Source of the DNA: Tepidamorphus sp.
Lineage (GTDB): Bacteria; Pseudomonadota; Alphaproteobacteria; Rhizobiales; Tepidamorphaceae
Reading direction: 5' to 3'
DNA length: 56,371 nucleotides
Assembly (NCBI GenBank): GCA_028280885.1
Contig: JANQKY010000075.1
Coordinates: forward strand, 1 to 56,371
Part shown: in pieces, positions 27,881-35,871 of the stretch
Position numbering within the stretch: the stretch's first letter is position 1
Layout of the letters: each line of letters begins with the position of its first letter
Notes under the pieces: generated by a model
The model's database searches: none
Seen by the model: only the letters and a program-made list of their open reading frames with translations
Told to the model about the DNA's origin: nothing
Position numbers and translations under genes: made by a program

Positions 27881-27985
27881 ATGCGCACAGCAACCGTTTT
27901 CGGCATCCGCCGCTTCGGCGACCGTATCATCGCCGCAAGCCTGTTCATGGTGCTGGTCTCGCCTTTCGTGCTGGCGCGTATCTGA
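27881..27985 (+). CDS. Possible 34-residue membrane microprotein
   Basis: A short frame with ATG preceded by GGAG at good spacing. The product has an N-terminal basic part (MRTATVFGIRRFGDR) and one hydrophobic stretch (IIAASLFMVLVSPFVLA). It stands alone between hutU and the formate/nitrite channel. An imperfect inverted repeat (AAGTT-N8-AACTT, 27819-27836) lies just upstream in an AT-rich patch that could be its promoter. No family recognised; could be chance. Confidence 0.4.
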   Translation: MRTATVFGIRRFGDRIIAASLFMVLVSPFVLARI

Positions 27986-28061
27986 CCCTCCGCAGGCCGC
28001 GTCCGGCGTATCGCCGGTGCGTGGCTGATTCCCTGCCGCCCCGGCCGGAGCGCTTATTGCC

Positions 28062-28859
28062 ATGAGCGCCGGACCCGGCCCCGGAGGCGGCAATCCGACC
28101 GGCCTCGACGCCTACAAGCCGACCGAGATCCTGCGGCTCGTCGAGGCCGCCGGCGTCGGCAAGACCAGGCTTTCGACCCGGCAGGTCATGGCCCTGGCGA
28201 TCCTGGCCGGCGCCTTCATCGGTTTCGGCGCGGCCTTCTTTACCGTGACAATGAGCGGCACGGAGCCGGGCTTCGGCCCGGCGCGCCTGCTCGGCGGGCT
28301 GTCCTTCTGCCTCGGCCTGATCCTCGTCGTGGTCGGCGGCGCGGAACTGTTCACCGGCAACGCGCTGATCGTCATGGCCTGGGTCGACCGGCTGATCTCG
28401 ACCGGGGCGCTCCTGCGCAACTGGGGGCTCGTGTTCGTCGGCAACATCGTCGGCGCGGTCGCGCTTGCCATCGCCGTCAAGCTGTCCGGCCTGTTGTCCG
28501 GCGACATCGCCGCGAGCGCCGCAGGCATCGCCGAGCGCAAGATGGCCCTGCCGTTCGTCGAGGCCTTCATGCGCGGCGTGCTCTGCAACGCGCTTGTCTG
28601 CCTGGCGATCTGGCTGACCTTCGCGGCGCGGACGGTGACGGGCAAGATCCTCGCGATCCTCTGGCCGATCACCGCCTTCGTCGCGCTCGGCTTCGAGCAC
28701 TCGGTGGCGAATTTCTACTTCCTGGCGGCCGGCTTGCTGTCCGGCGCGGATGGCGGTATCGCCGGCATTCTGCGCAACCTCGTCCCGGTCACTCTCGGTA
28801 ACATCGTCGGCGGGGCCGGCGGCGTCGCCCTGGCCTACTGGACGGCCTATCGCCGATGA
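28062..28859 (+). CDS. Formate/nitrite transporter family channel
   Basis: 265 residues with six hydrophobic helices of the FNT (FocA/NirC) fold. Family signs are the N-terminal YKPTEILRLVEAAG, AGAFIGFGAAFF, GAELFTGNALIVM, NALVCLAIWLTF and FEHSVANFYFL. FNT channels pass formate, nitrite or hydrosulfide. Since HutG yields formate when acting on N-formylglutamate, formate export after histidine breakdown is a reasonable role, though hutU and this gene are 316 bp apart. Substrate not provable from sequence. Confidence 0.88.
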   Translation: MSAGPGPGGGNPTGLDAYKPTEILRLVEAAGVGKTRLSTRQVMALAILAGAFIGFGAAFFTVTMSGTEPGFGPARLLGGLSFCLGLILVVVGGAELFTGNALIVMAWVDRLISTGALLRNWGLVFVGNIVGAVALAIAVKLSGLLSGDIAASAAGIAERKMALPFVEAFMRGVLCNALVCLAIWLTFAARTVTGKILAILWPITAFVALGFEHSVANFYFLAAGLLSGADGGIAGILRNLVPVTLGNIVGGAGGVALAYWTAYRR

Positions 28860-28947
28860 CCCCCGCAAGCGCTCTTGAGCGCGGGCCCGACATCGCATAG
28901 AGGCTGACCGCCCGCCCATCGAACGACCGCCCGACAAGGAGACCTCA

Positions 28948-30270
28948 ATGTCCGCCATCGCCTTCCACGACCTGTCCGCGCTGGACGACGCCGGCCGCGC
29001 CGCGCTTCTGACCCGCAGCCAGGCGGATATCTCCGACTTCATCGGCAAGGTCGGGCCGATCATCGAGGCGGTCAAAACGCGCGGCGACGCGGCGGTCGCC
29101 GAATTCGGCCAGCGCTTCGACGGCGCGGCCGTCACCGCCGATGCGCTTGCTGCAAACCTTGAGGATTTCGATGCCGCCGAGGCGCGGCTCGATGAAGACC
29201 TGAAGGAAGCGATGCGGTTTGCCGCCGAGCGCATCCGCACGTTCCATGCCCGGCAGATGCCCGAGGACATGTGGCTTGAGGAAATGGCGCCGGGCGTGAT
29301 GGCCGGCGAGCGTTCGCTGCCGATCCCCTCGGTTGCCTGCTACGTGCCGCGCGGCAAGGGGGCGTTTCCCTCCGTCGCGCTGATGACGACGATCCCGGCG
29401 ATCGTCGCCGGCGTTCCCCGTGTCGTTGTGCTGACGCCGCCGACCGAGGATGGCGGCATCGACGATGCGACGCTCTATGCCTGCCGGCTCGCCGGCGTCT
29501 CGGAGATCTACAAATGCGGCGGCGCCCAGGCGGTCGCGGCCGTCGCCCACGGCACCGAGACCATCCCGAAACTCGCCAAGATCGTCGGCCCCGGCTCGCC
29601 CTGGCTGGTCGCCGCGATGCGGGTTTTGTCCGACGTCATCGATGTCGGCCCGCCGGCCGGTCCGAGCGAGGCGCTGGTGATCGCCGATTCCACCGCCGAC
29701 CCGCGCCGCACCGCGCTCGACCTCCTCAACGAGGCCGAGCACGGCCCGGACTCGTCCGCCTTCCTGGTCACCGACGACCGGGCGCTGGCGGACACGGTCG
29801 CCGACGAGATCGCCTTCCTGTGGACCCATATGAGCGAGCAGCGGGTCGACTTCACCCGCACCGTGCTGTCGGGCAAGGCCGGCGGCATCGTCATTGCGCC
29901 GGACATGGACGCGGCCTGTGATTTCTCCAACGACTTCGCCGCCGAGCACCTGATCGTCGAGAGCGCCGATCCCTGGTCCTACGTGACCAAGCTCACCAAT
30001 GCCGGCGAGATCCTGCTGGGCGGGCACAGCGCCATTTCGATCGCCAATTTCACGCTCGGGCCGAACCACGTGCTGCCGACATCCGGCTGGGCCAAGACCC
30101 GCTCGCCGCTGTCGGTATTCGACTATCTGAAGCGCCAGACCGTCGGCTACGTCACGGCCGAAGGCTATCCGGAACTGGCCAAGCACACCCGCACCTTCGC
30201 GACCTATGAGGGCTTCAGCGCCCATGCCAATGCCGTCTCGCGCCTGCGCGACGGCGGCGAGCGGCCTTAG
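28948..30270 (+). CDS. Histidinol dehydrogenase-family protein, divergent metal site
   Basis: 440 residues with the HisD fold: CYVPRGKGAFPSVALM, the NAD-site PPAGPSEALVIAD, the general base pair E333-H334 in FAAEHL, H374 in GPNHVLPTSG, and H426. Two of the four zinc ligands of E. coli HisD are changed: Gln259 aligns to E262 (NEAEH) and Asp360 aligns to N367 (IANF). No other his gene is near; neighbours are histidine and choline catabolic genes. HisD paralogues such as HpsN oxidise other alcohols, so I would not name this hisD. ATG 28948 has AAGGAG upstream. Confidence 0.8.
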   Translation: MSAIAFHDLSALDDAGRAALLTRSQADISDFIGKVGPIIEAVKTRGDAAVAEFGQRFDGAAVTADALAANLEDFDAAEARLDEDLKEAMRFAAERIRTFHARQMPEDMWLEEMAPGVMAGERSLPIPSVACYVPRGKGAFPSVALMTTIPAIVAGVPRVVVLTPPTEDGGIDDATLYACRLAGVSEIYKCGGAQAVAAVAHGTETIPKLAKIVGPGSPWLVAAMRVLSDVIDVGPPAGPSEALVIADSTADPRRTALDLLNEAEHGPDSSAFLVTDDRALADTVADEIAFLWTHMSEQRVDFTRTVLSGKAGGIVIAPDMDAACDFSNDFAAEHLIVESADPWSYVTKLTNAGEILLGGHSAISIANFTLGPNHVLPTSGWAKTRSPLSVFDYLKRQTVGYVTAEGYPELAKHTRTFATYEGFSAHANAVSRLRDGGERP

Positions 30271-30289
30271 GCTGCCGGGACCTGCTTGT

Positions 30290-31954
30290 TTAGCGCTGCT
30301 TCTCCCGCCAGTCGGGATTGATCCACGGTTCCTGATTGGCGGCCGGCAGCGGCGTCTTGCCGAGGATGAGGTCGGCCGCCTTCTCGCCGACCATGATCGA
30401 GGGCGCGTTCAGGTTGCCGTTGGGGATCAGCGGGAAGATCGAGGAATCGACGACCCGCAGCGCCTCCGTGCCGATCACCCGGCAGTCCGGATCGACGACG
30501 GCATGCGGATCGTCGGCCGCGCCCATCCGGCAGGTGCCGCAGGGATGGTAGGCGCTCTCGACATGCTCGCGGATGAAATCGTCGATCGCTGCGTCGTCCT
30601 GCGCGGCTTCGCCCGGCGCGATCTCGGCGGAAACGAAAGGCCGCATCGACGGCTGCGCCATGATCTCGCGGGTCAGGCGGATGCAGGTGCGGAAATCCGC
30701 CCAGTCCTCGGGCACCGACATGTAGTTGAACAGGATGCGCGGATCGGCGGCCGGGTCGGCGCCGCTCAGCGAGACCGTGCCGCGCGACTTCGAGCGCATC
30801 GGCCCGACATGGACCTGGAAGCCGTGTCCCGCCGCCGCCGCCTTGCCGTCATAGCGCACGGCGGCCGGCAGGAAGTGATACTGGATGTCGGGATAGGAGA
30901 CGCCGGCCGCCGAGCGGATGAAGGCGCAGGCCTCGAAATGGTTGGTGATCCCGTGGCCGCGCCGCAGGAACAGCCAGTTGGCGCCGATCCAGGCCTTCGA
31001 GAACAGATCGAGACGGGAATTCAGCGTTATCGGCGCCTTCGTGCCGAACTGGACATAGACTTCGAGATGATCCTGCAGATTGGCGCCGACGCCCGGCCGG
31101 TCGGCCAATACGTCGATGCCATGGCCCTTGAGGTCGGCGGCCGGGCCGATCCCAGACACCATCAGCAGTTTCGGCGAATTGATCGAGGAGGCGGCGACGA
31201 TTACCTCCTTTCGGGCCGAAACGGTCTCGCGCCGGCCGCCGCGCGTAATCTCGACGCCGGTCGCGCGGGTCCCTGAAAAGACGATCCGCTGCGCCGATAC
31301 ACCGGTCACCAGCCGGACATTCGGCCGCTTCAGCGCGGGCTTCAGATAGGCATTGGCCGCCGACCAGCGCCGGCCCTTCCAGACCGTCATCTCCATCGCG
31401 CCGAAACCCTCCTGGGCCCGGCCGTTATAGTCCACGGTCTCGTTATAGCCGGCTTCCGCGCCGGCCGTGACGAAGGCCGAATAGAGCGGATTGGTCATCG
31501 CGCCGCGGGTGACGTGCAGCGGACCGTCGGTGCCGCGCCAGCCGGCCTCGCCGCCATGGCTCGTCTCCATCCGCTTGAAATAGGGAAGCACGTCGGCGAA
31601 GCGCCAGCCGGCGGCCCCCATCTCCGCCCAGGTGTCGAAATCGCGGGCATGGCCGCGCACATAGACCATGCCGTTGATCGACGACGAGCCGCCCACCACC
31701 TTGCCGCGCGGCACCGCGAGCCGCCGACCGCCCAGATGCGGTTCCGGCTCGGTCCGGTAGCCCCAGTCGTAGCGGGCCATGTTCATCGGGATCGAGAAGG
31801 CCGCCGGCATCTGGATGAGCGGGCCGAAATCGGTGCCGCCCTTTTCCAGCACGAGCACCGAATGACGGCCGCTCTCGCTCAACCGATAGGCAAGCGCGCA
31901 GCCGGCCGAGCCGGCGCCGACGATGACATAATCCGCTTCTAGGGAATCGCTCAT
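30290..31954 (-). CDS. betA: Choline dehydrogenase
   Basis: A 554-residue GMC flavoenzyme oxidising choline to betaine aldehyde and on to glycine betaine. FAD motif [53 protein letters not shown] and the catalytic His in [13 protein letters not shown], then the C-terminal [15 protein letters not shown], are all as expected for BetA. It lies 23 bp downstream of betI on the same strand. No betB or betC is present here. Confidence 0.95.
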   Translation of the reverse strand: MSDSLEADYVIVGAGSAGCALAYRLSESGRHSVLVLEKGGTDFGPLIQMPAAFSIPMNMARYDWGYRTEPEPHLGGRRLAVPRGKVVGGSSSINGMVYVRGHARDFDTWAEMGAAGWRFADVLPYFKRMETSHGGEAGWRGTDGPLHVTRGAMTNPLYSAFVTAGAEAGYNETVDYNGRAQEGFGAMEMTVWKGRRWSAANAYLKPALKRPNVRLVTGVSAQRIVFSGTRATGVEITRGGRRETVSARKEVIVAASSINSPKLLMVSGIGPAADLKGHGIDVLADRPGVGANLQDHLEVYVQFGTKAPITLNSRLDLFSKAWIGANWLFLRRGHGITNHFEACAFIRSAAGVSYPDIQYHFLPAAVRYDGKAAAAGHGFQVHVGPMRSKSRGTVSLSGADPAADPRILFNYMSVPEDWADFRTCIRLTREIMAQPSMRPFVSAEIAPGEAAQDDAAIDDFIREHVESAYHPCGTCRMGAADDPHAVVDPDCRVIGTEALRVVDSSIFPLIPNGNLNAPSIMVGEKAADLILGKTPLPAANQEPWINPDWREKQR

Positions 31955-31977
31955 GGTCCCTCACTCCAAGCCGGCGC

Positions 31978-32565
31978 TCAATGCCGCCGCATGCCAAGGC
32001 TCATGTCGACGAAACGCTCGACCATGGCGATCGCCTCGGCCGGGTCGGGCTTGTCGCCGGCCAGCGCATGGCGGATCCACAACCCGTCGATCAGGGCGGC
32101 CGCGCCCTCGGCCGTCGCGACTGCCTCGTCGCGCGTCGTCAGGTGGCTCAAGTCGTGGACGAGATTGCTGTTGAGGCGGCGGGCATAGATCCGGTGCAGG
32201 CGGCGGGCGGGCGGCGTCGTCTGCGCCTGGACATAGAACGCGAGCCAGGCCGAGATCGTCGCCGGCCTGAACTGGTCGGCGGCGAAATTGCCGGCGATCA
32301 CCGCCGAAATCCGGTCGCGGGGCGACGTCGCGCGCTTGAGCCGATCGGCGATCGTCCCGCCGAGCGCATCGAGCAGATGGCGCATGGTGGCGGCCAGGAG
32401 ATCGTCCTTGGAGCCGAAATAGTGATGCGCCAGCGCCGACGACACGCCGGCGCGCCGGGCGATCTGGCCGACCGTGACATTGGAGAAACCGCGATCGTGG
32501 ATCGTCTCGATCGTCGCCCCGATCAGGGCGCGCCGCCGGATCGGTTCCATTCCTAGCTTGGGCAT
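31978..32565 (-). CDS. betI: Choline-responsive TetR-family repressor BetI
   Basis: 195 residues. The start MPKLGMEPIRRRALIGAT is characteristic of BetI, followed by the TetR helix-turn-helix VGQIARRAGVSSALAHHYFGSKDDLL. BetI represses bet genes and is released by choline. ATG at 32565 is chosen for the family N-terminus, with GGTGGA upstream; four codons earlier another ATG exists. betI-betA diverge from choXWV over a 182-bp region that contains a BetI-like operator. Confidence 0.93.
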   Translation of the reverse strand: MPKLGMEPIRRRALIGATIETIHDRGFSNVTVGQIARRAGVSSALAHHYFGSKDDLLAATMRHLLDALGGTIADRLKRATSPRDRISAVIAGNFAADQFRPATISAWLAFYVQAQTTPPARRLHRIYARRLNSNLVHDLSHLTTRDEAVATAEGAAALIDGLWIRHALAGDKPDPAEAIAMVERFVDMSLGMRRH

Positions 32566-32616
32566 AGCATCCACCATGGTGCCGGCGCCGTTATCGACTG
32601 ACGGAACCGGTTTTTG

Positions 32617-32636
32617 TTGACTGACTGATCAATCAA
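32617..32636. promoter_or_regulatory. BetI-type operator between betI and choX
   Basis: TTGACTGACTGATCAATCAA is an imperfect palindrome (14 of 20 positions symmetric) of the TTGA-TTGA...TCAATCAA form seen in bet promoters. It lies 52 bp before betI and 111 bp before choX, so one dimer site could control both directions. Confidence 0.65.
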
Positions 32637-32747
32637 TAAAACTTGCAAAAGCCGGGGTAAAGTGGTTCCATCGCGGCAACTTGGCATTTGCTGGCCGGCG
32701 CAATGCCGCTAAGGTTCGCTCTGAGCCAACAGAGGGGTTTAAGCAAA

Positions 32748-33704
32748 ATGAAATCCTGTCTTCGAAGCGTGCTTGGCGGCGCGGCCGCCGTCCTCGCAGT
32801 ATCGATCGCGTTCACGGGGGCGCTCGCCAAGGATCCGGACTCCTGCAAGGAAATCGTCTTCTCCGATGTCGGCTGGACCGACATCACCGCGACGACCGCG
32901 GTGACGACCGAAATCCTTCAGGGGCTGGGCTACGAGACCGATATCAAGGTGCTGTCGGTGCCGGTCACCTACGCCTCGCTGAAGAACGGCGATGTCGACG
33001 TCTTCCTCGGCAACTGGATGCCGACCATGGAGGCCGATGTCCGCCCCTATATCGAGGAGCAGGCGATCGAAGTCGTCGGCATCAACCTGGAAGGCGCGAA
33101 ATACACGCTCGCCGTGCCGAAATACACCTATGACAAGGGCCTGACCGATTTCGCCCATATCGCCGATTTCCGCTCCGATCTCGGCGACAAGATCTACGGC
33201 ATCGAGGCCGGCAATGACGGCAACCGGCTGATCCTCGACATGATCGACAAGGACGCCTTCAACCTGCACGGCTTCAAGCTGGTCGAATCGTCCGAACAGG
33301 GCATGCTGGCCCAGGTCGCCCGCGCGGTCGGGCGCAACGAGGACATCGTCTTCCTGGCCTGGGAACCGCACCCGATGAACGCCAATTTCGACATCGTCTA
33401 CCTGCCCGGCGGCGACGAATTCTTCGGCGCCGATCTCGGTGGCGCGACCGTCTACACCAACGTCACCGCCGGCTTCCTGGAAGAGTGCCCGAATGTCGGC
33501 TCGCTCCTGAAGGGCCAGCAGTTCTCCCTGCAGATGGAAAACGAGATCATGGCCTCGATCCTCGACGACGGCCAGGAGCCGGATGCCGCCGCGATCGCCT
33601 GGATGAAGCAGAACCCGCAGATGTGGGAAGCCTGGCTGGAAGAGGTCACGACCTATGAGGGCGGCAACGCCCGCGAAGCCGTGCGCAAGCATATCGGCAT
33701 GTGA
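32748..33704 (+). CDS. choX: Choline-binding periplasmic protein ChoX
   Basis: 318 residues with a signal peptide cleaved near ALAKD. All ligand contacts described for Sinorhizobium meliloti ChoX appear at the same numbering: W43 and D45 (SDVGWTDITATT), W90 (GNWMPT), Y119 (GAKYTLA), N156 (EAGNDGNR) and W205 (LAWEPHPMN). These form the aromatic box for the trimethylammonium group and the hydroxyl contacts. It delivers choline to ChoW/ChoV. ATG 32748 matches the family start; the frame is open upstream. Confidence 0.96.
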   Translation: MKSCLRSVLGGAAAVLAVSIAFTGALAKDPDSCKEIVFSDVGWTDITATTAVTTEILQGLGYETDIKVLSVPVTYASLKNGDVDVFLGNWMPTMEADVRPYIEEQAIEVVGINLEGAKYTLAVPKYTYDKGLTDFAHIADFRSDLGDKIYGIEAGNDGNRLILDMIDKDAFNLHGFKLVESSEQGMLAQVARAVGRNEDIVFLAWEPHPMNANFDIVYLPGGDEFFGADLGGATVYTNVTAGFLEECPNVGSLLKGQQFSLQMENEIMASILDDGQEPDAAAIAWMKQNPQMWEAWLEEVTTYEGGNAREAVRKHIGM

Positions 33705-33720
33705 TCGGAACGACCCGGCC

Positions 33721-33779
33721 GGCGCGCGGCAAACGATCGCGCCCGGCCCGGCTCAACCAAAACCGGCACAGAAGCCGGT
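33721..33779 (+). promoter_or_regulatory. Stem-loops between choX and choW
   Basis: A GC-rich imperfect stem (CCGGCCGGCGCG region with its partner around 33740-33752) is followed by ACCGGC-ACAGAA-GCCGGT at 33762-33779. Such structures after binding-protein genes usually stabilise the upstream message or cause partial termination, giving more binding protein than permease. Seen as sequence; the role is inferred. Confidence 0.5.
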
Positions 33780-33831
33780 AGCCTGCCCCCGTTAGCACAA
33801 CCGGGGCGCACGCTTTTTAGGGGAACGCGGT

Positions 33832-34677
33832 TTGGAGTGGCTTGAAGACCACAAGATTCCGATCGGCCAGTGGGCCAAGGCCTTCGTCGACTGGCTGACC
33901 AACAACGCCGCCTGGCTGTTCGACGCGATCGCCTTCGCGCTGGAACACGTCATCGACGCCATCCTCTGGCTGCTGCAGGCCCCGCACCCCTTCCTCATCG
34001 TCGCCCTTGCGGCCGTGCTGGCCTTTCTCGTGCGGCGCACCTGGACCTTCCCGCTCTTCGTCGTCTTCTCGCTCTTGCTGATCATCAACCAGGGCTACTG
34101 GATCGAGACGACCGAGACGCTGGCGCTGGTGATCTCCGCCACCATGGTCTGCATGCTGGTCGGCGTGCCCATCGGCGTCGCCGCCGCCCACCGGCCCTGG
34201 CTCTACGAGGTGCTTCGACCGATCCTCGACCTGATGCAGACGATCCCGACCTTCGTCTATCTCATCCCGGCGCTGATCCTGTTCGGCCTCGGCATGGTGC
34301 CGGGCCTGATCGCCACCGTGATCTTCGCGATCCCCGCGCCGATCCGGCTCACCCAGCTCGGCATTTCCTCAACCCCGCAGGCGCTGATCGAGGCCGGCGA
34401 GGCATTCGGCGCGACAAGGCGGCAGCTGTTGTGGAAAGTCGAGCTGCCCTACGCGCTGCCCAACATCATGGCGGGCCTCACCCAGACCATCATGCTGTCG
34501 CTGTCGATGGTGGTGATCGCCGCCCTCGTCGGCGCCGACGGGCTCGGCGTGCCGACGCTCAGGGCGCTCAACCAGGTCAATATCGCCCGCGGTTTCGAGG
34601 TCGGCGTCGCGATCGTCCTGATCGCCATCGTGCTCGACCGGTTCTTCCGACGCGAGCCCGCGAGCGGGTCCAAGTAG
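33832..34677 (+). CDS. choW: Choline ABC transporter permease ChoW
   Basis: 281 residues, ProW/OpuA-type permease with about six membrane helices. The EAA-loop region reads LIEAGEAFGATRRQLLWKVELPYALPNIMAG, broken across turns, the site that docks to the ATPase. The start is TTG at 33832 (MEWLEDHKIPIGQW) with AGGGGA upstream; the N-terminus matches this family. choV follows 9 bp after the stop. Confidence 0.93.
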   Translation: MEWLEDHKIPIGQWAKAFVDWLTNNAAWLFDAIAFALEHVIDAILWLLQAPHPFLIVALAAVLAFLVRRTWTFPLFVVFSLLLIINQGYWIETTETLALVISATMVCMLVGVPIGVAAAHRPWLYEVLRPILDLMQTIPTFVYLIPALILFGLGMVPGLIATVIFAIPAPIRLTQLGISSTPQALIEAGEAFGATRRQLLWKVELPYALPNIMAGLTQTIMLSLSMVVIAALVGADGLGVPTLRALNQVNIARGFEVGVAIVLIAIVLDRFFRREPASGSK

Positions 34678-34686
34678 GGGCGTGCC

Positions 34687-35850
34687 ATGACGAAACCGGT
34701 CGTCAGCTTCAAGGACGTCGATATCGTCTTCGGCAAGGCGCCCGAGCGGGCGCTGCCGCTGATCGATCAGGGCAAGAGCCGCGAGGAGATCCAGGCCGCG
34801 ACCGACCAGGTGCTCGGCGCAGCCGGCTGCACGCTCGATGTCGGCGAGGGCGAGATCGTCGTGCTGATGGGCCTGTCCGGCTCCGGCAAGTCGACCCTGC
34901 TGCGCGCCGTCAACGGCCTCAACCGCGTCATTCGCGGCGAGATGCTGGTGCGCGACGGCGAGACTTACGTCAACCCGACGACCTGCGGGGCGGAGGCGTT
35001 GCGGCACCTGCGCCGCTACCGGATCGCCATGGTGTTCCAGCAGTTCGGCCTCCTGCCCTGGCGCACGGTGGAGGACAATGTCGGCTTCGGCCTGGAGCTT
35101 GCCGGCATGCCGGCGGGCGAACGCAGGCAGCGGGTCGCCGACCAGCTCGCCCTCGTCGGCCTGTCGGACTGGGCCGGCAAGCAGGTGCACGAACTGTCCG
35201 GCGGCATGCAGCAGCGCGTCGGCCTTGCCCGCGCCTTTGCCACCGAGGCGCCGATCCTGTTGATGGACGAGCCGTTCTCCGCGCTCGATCCGCTGATCCG
35301 CTCGCGCCTGCAGGACGAGTTGCTGGAGCTGCAGACCCGCCTGCAGCGCACCATCGTCTTCGTCAGCCACGATCTCGACGAGGCGCTGAAGATCGGCTCG
35401 AAGATCGCCATCATGGAGGGCGGCCGGGTCGTCCAGTTCGGCACGCCGCATGACATCGTCCTCAATCCGGCAAACGCGTACGTCGCCGATTTCGTCGCCC
35501 ACATGAACCCGCTGTCGGTGCTGCGCGCAAGCGAGCTGATGACGCGCATCGAGGACTGCCCGGAAGCAAAGGGCGCTGATGGCGGCTGGCGGCTCAGCGC
35601 CGATATCGACCTGTGCCTGACAGCCGACGGCGCGCTGACGCTGGACGGCGTGGCGACGACGCCGGAACGGATCGGCGATGGCGGGGTCGCGACGCCGGGC
35701 ACGCTCTATGGCTGCGGCGAGGAGGCGTCCGTGCGCGACCTCATGCAGGTGCGGCGGGCAAGCGGGCTGCCGATCGTGGTCATCGAGGACGGCCAGGTGA
35801 TCGGCCGCGTCGGCGACGCGGAGATCTATGACGGGCTGCTCGGCCGGTAG
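34687..35850 (+). CDS. choV: Choline ABC transporter ATPase ChoV
   Basis: 387 residues. Walker A GLSGSGKST, Q-loop VFQQFGLLPWRTV, signature LSGGMQQRVGLARAFA, Walker B ILLMDEPFSALDP and H-loop VSHDLDEA are intact. The long N-terminal lead (VDIVFGK...) and C-terminal extension after about residue 280 are typical of the quaternary-amine ATPases, whose tail carries a regulatory CBS-like region; here it is less clear. Energises choline import with ChoXW. Confidence 0.94.
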   Translation: MTKPVVSFKDVDIVFGKAPERALPLIDQGKSREEIQAATDQVLGAAGCTLDVGEGEIVVLMGLSGSGKSTLLRAVNGLNRVIRGEMLVRDGETYVNPTTCGAEALRHLRRYRIAMVFQQFGLLPWRTVEDNVGFGLELAGMPAGERRQRVADQLALVGLSDWAGKQVHELSGGMQQRVGLARAFATEAPILLMDEPFSALDPLIRSRLQDELLELQTRLQRTIVFVSHDLDEALKIGSKIAIMEGGRVVQFGTPHDIVLNPANAYVADFVAHMNPLSVLRASELMTRIEDCPEAKGADGGWRLSADIDLCLTADGALTLDGVATTPERIGDGGVATPGTLYGCGEEASVRDLMQVRRASGLPIVVIEDGQVIGRVGDAEIYDGLLGR

Positions 35851-35871
35851 CCGCCGCCTTCTTTTGCGAGG

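Noticed and set aside
28948..30270. Histidine biosynthesis gene hisD
   Set aside because: Two zinc ligands differ from HisD and no other his gene is near, so the specific name is not supported.
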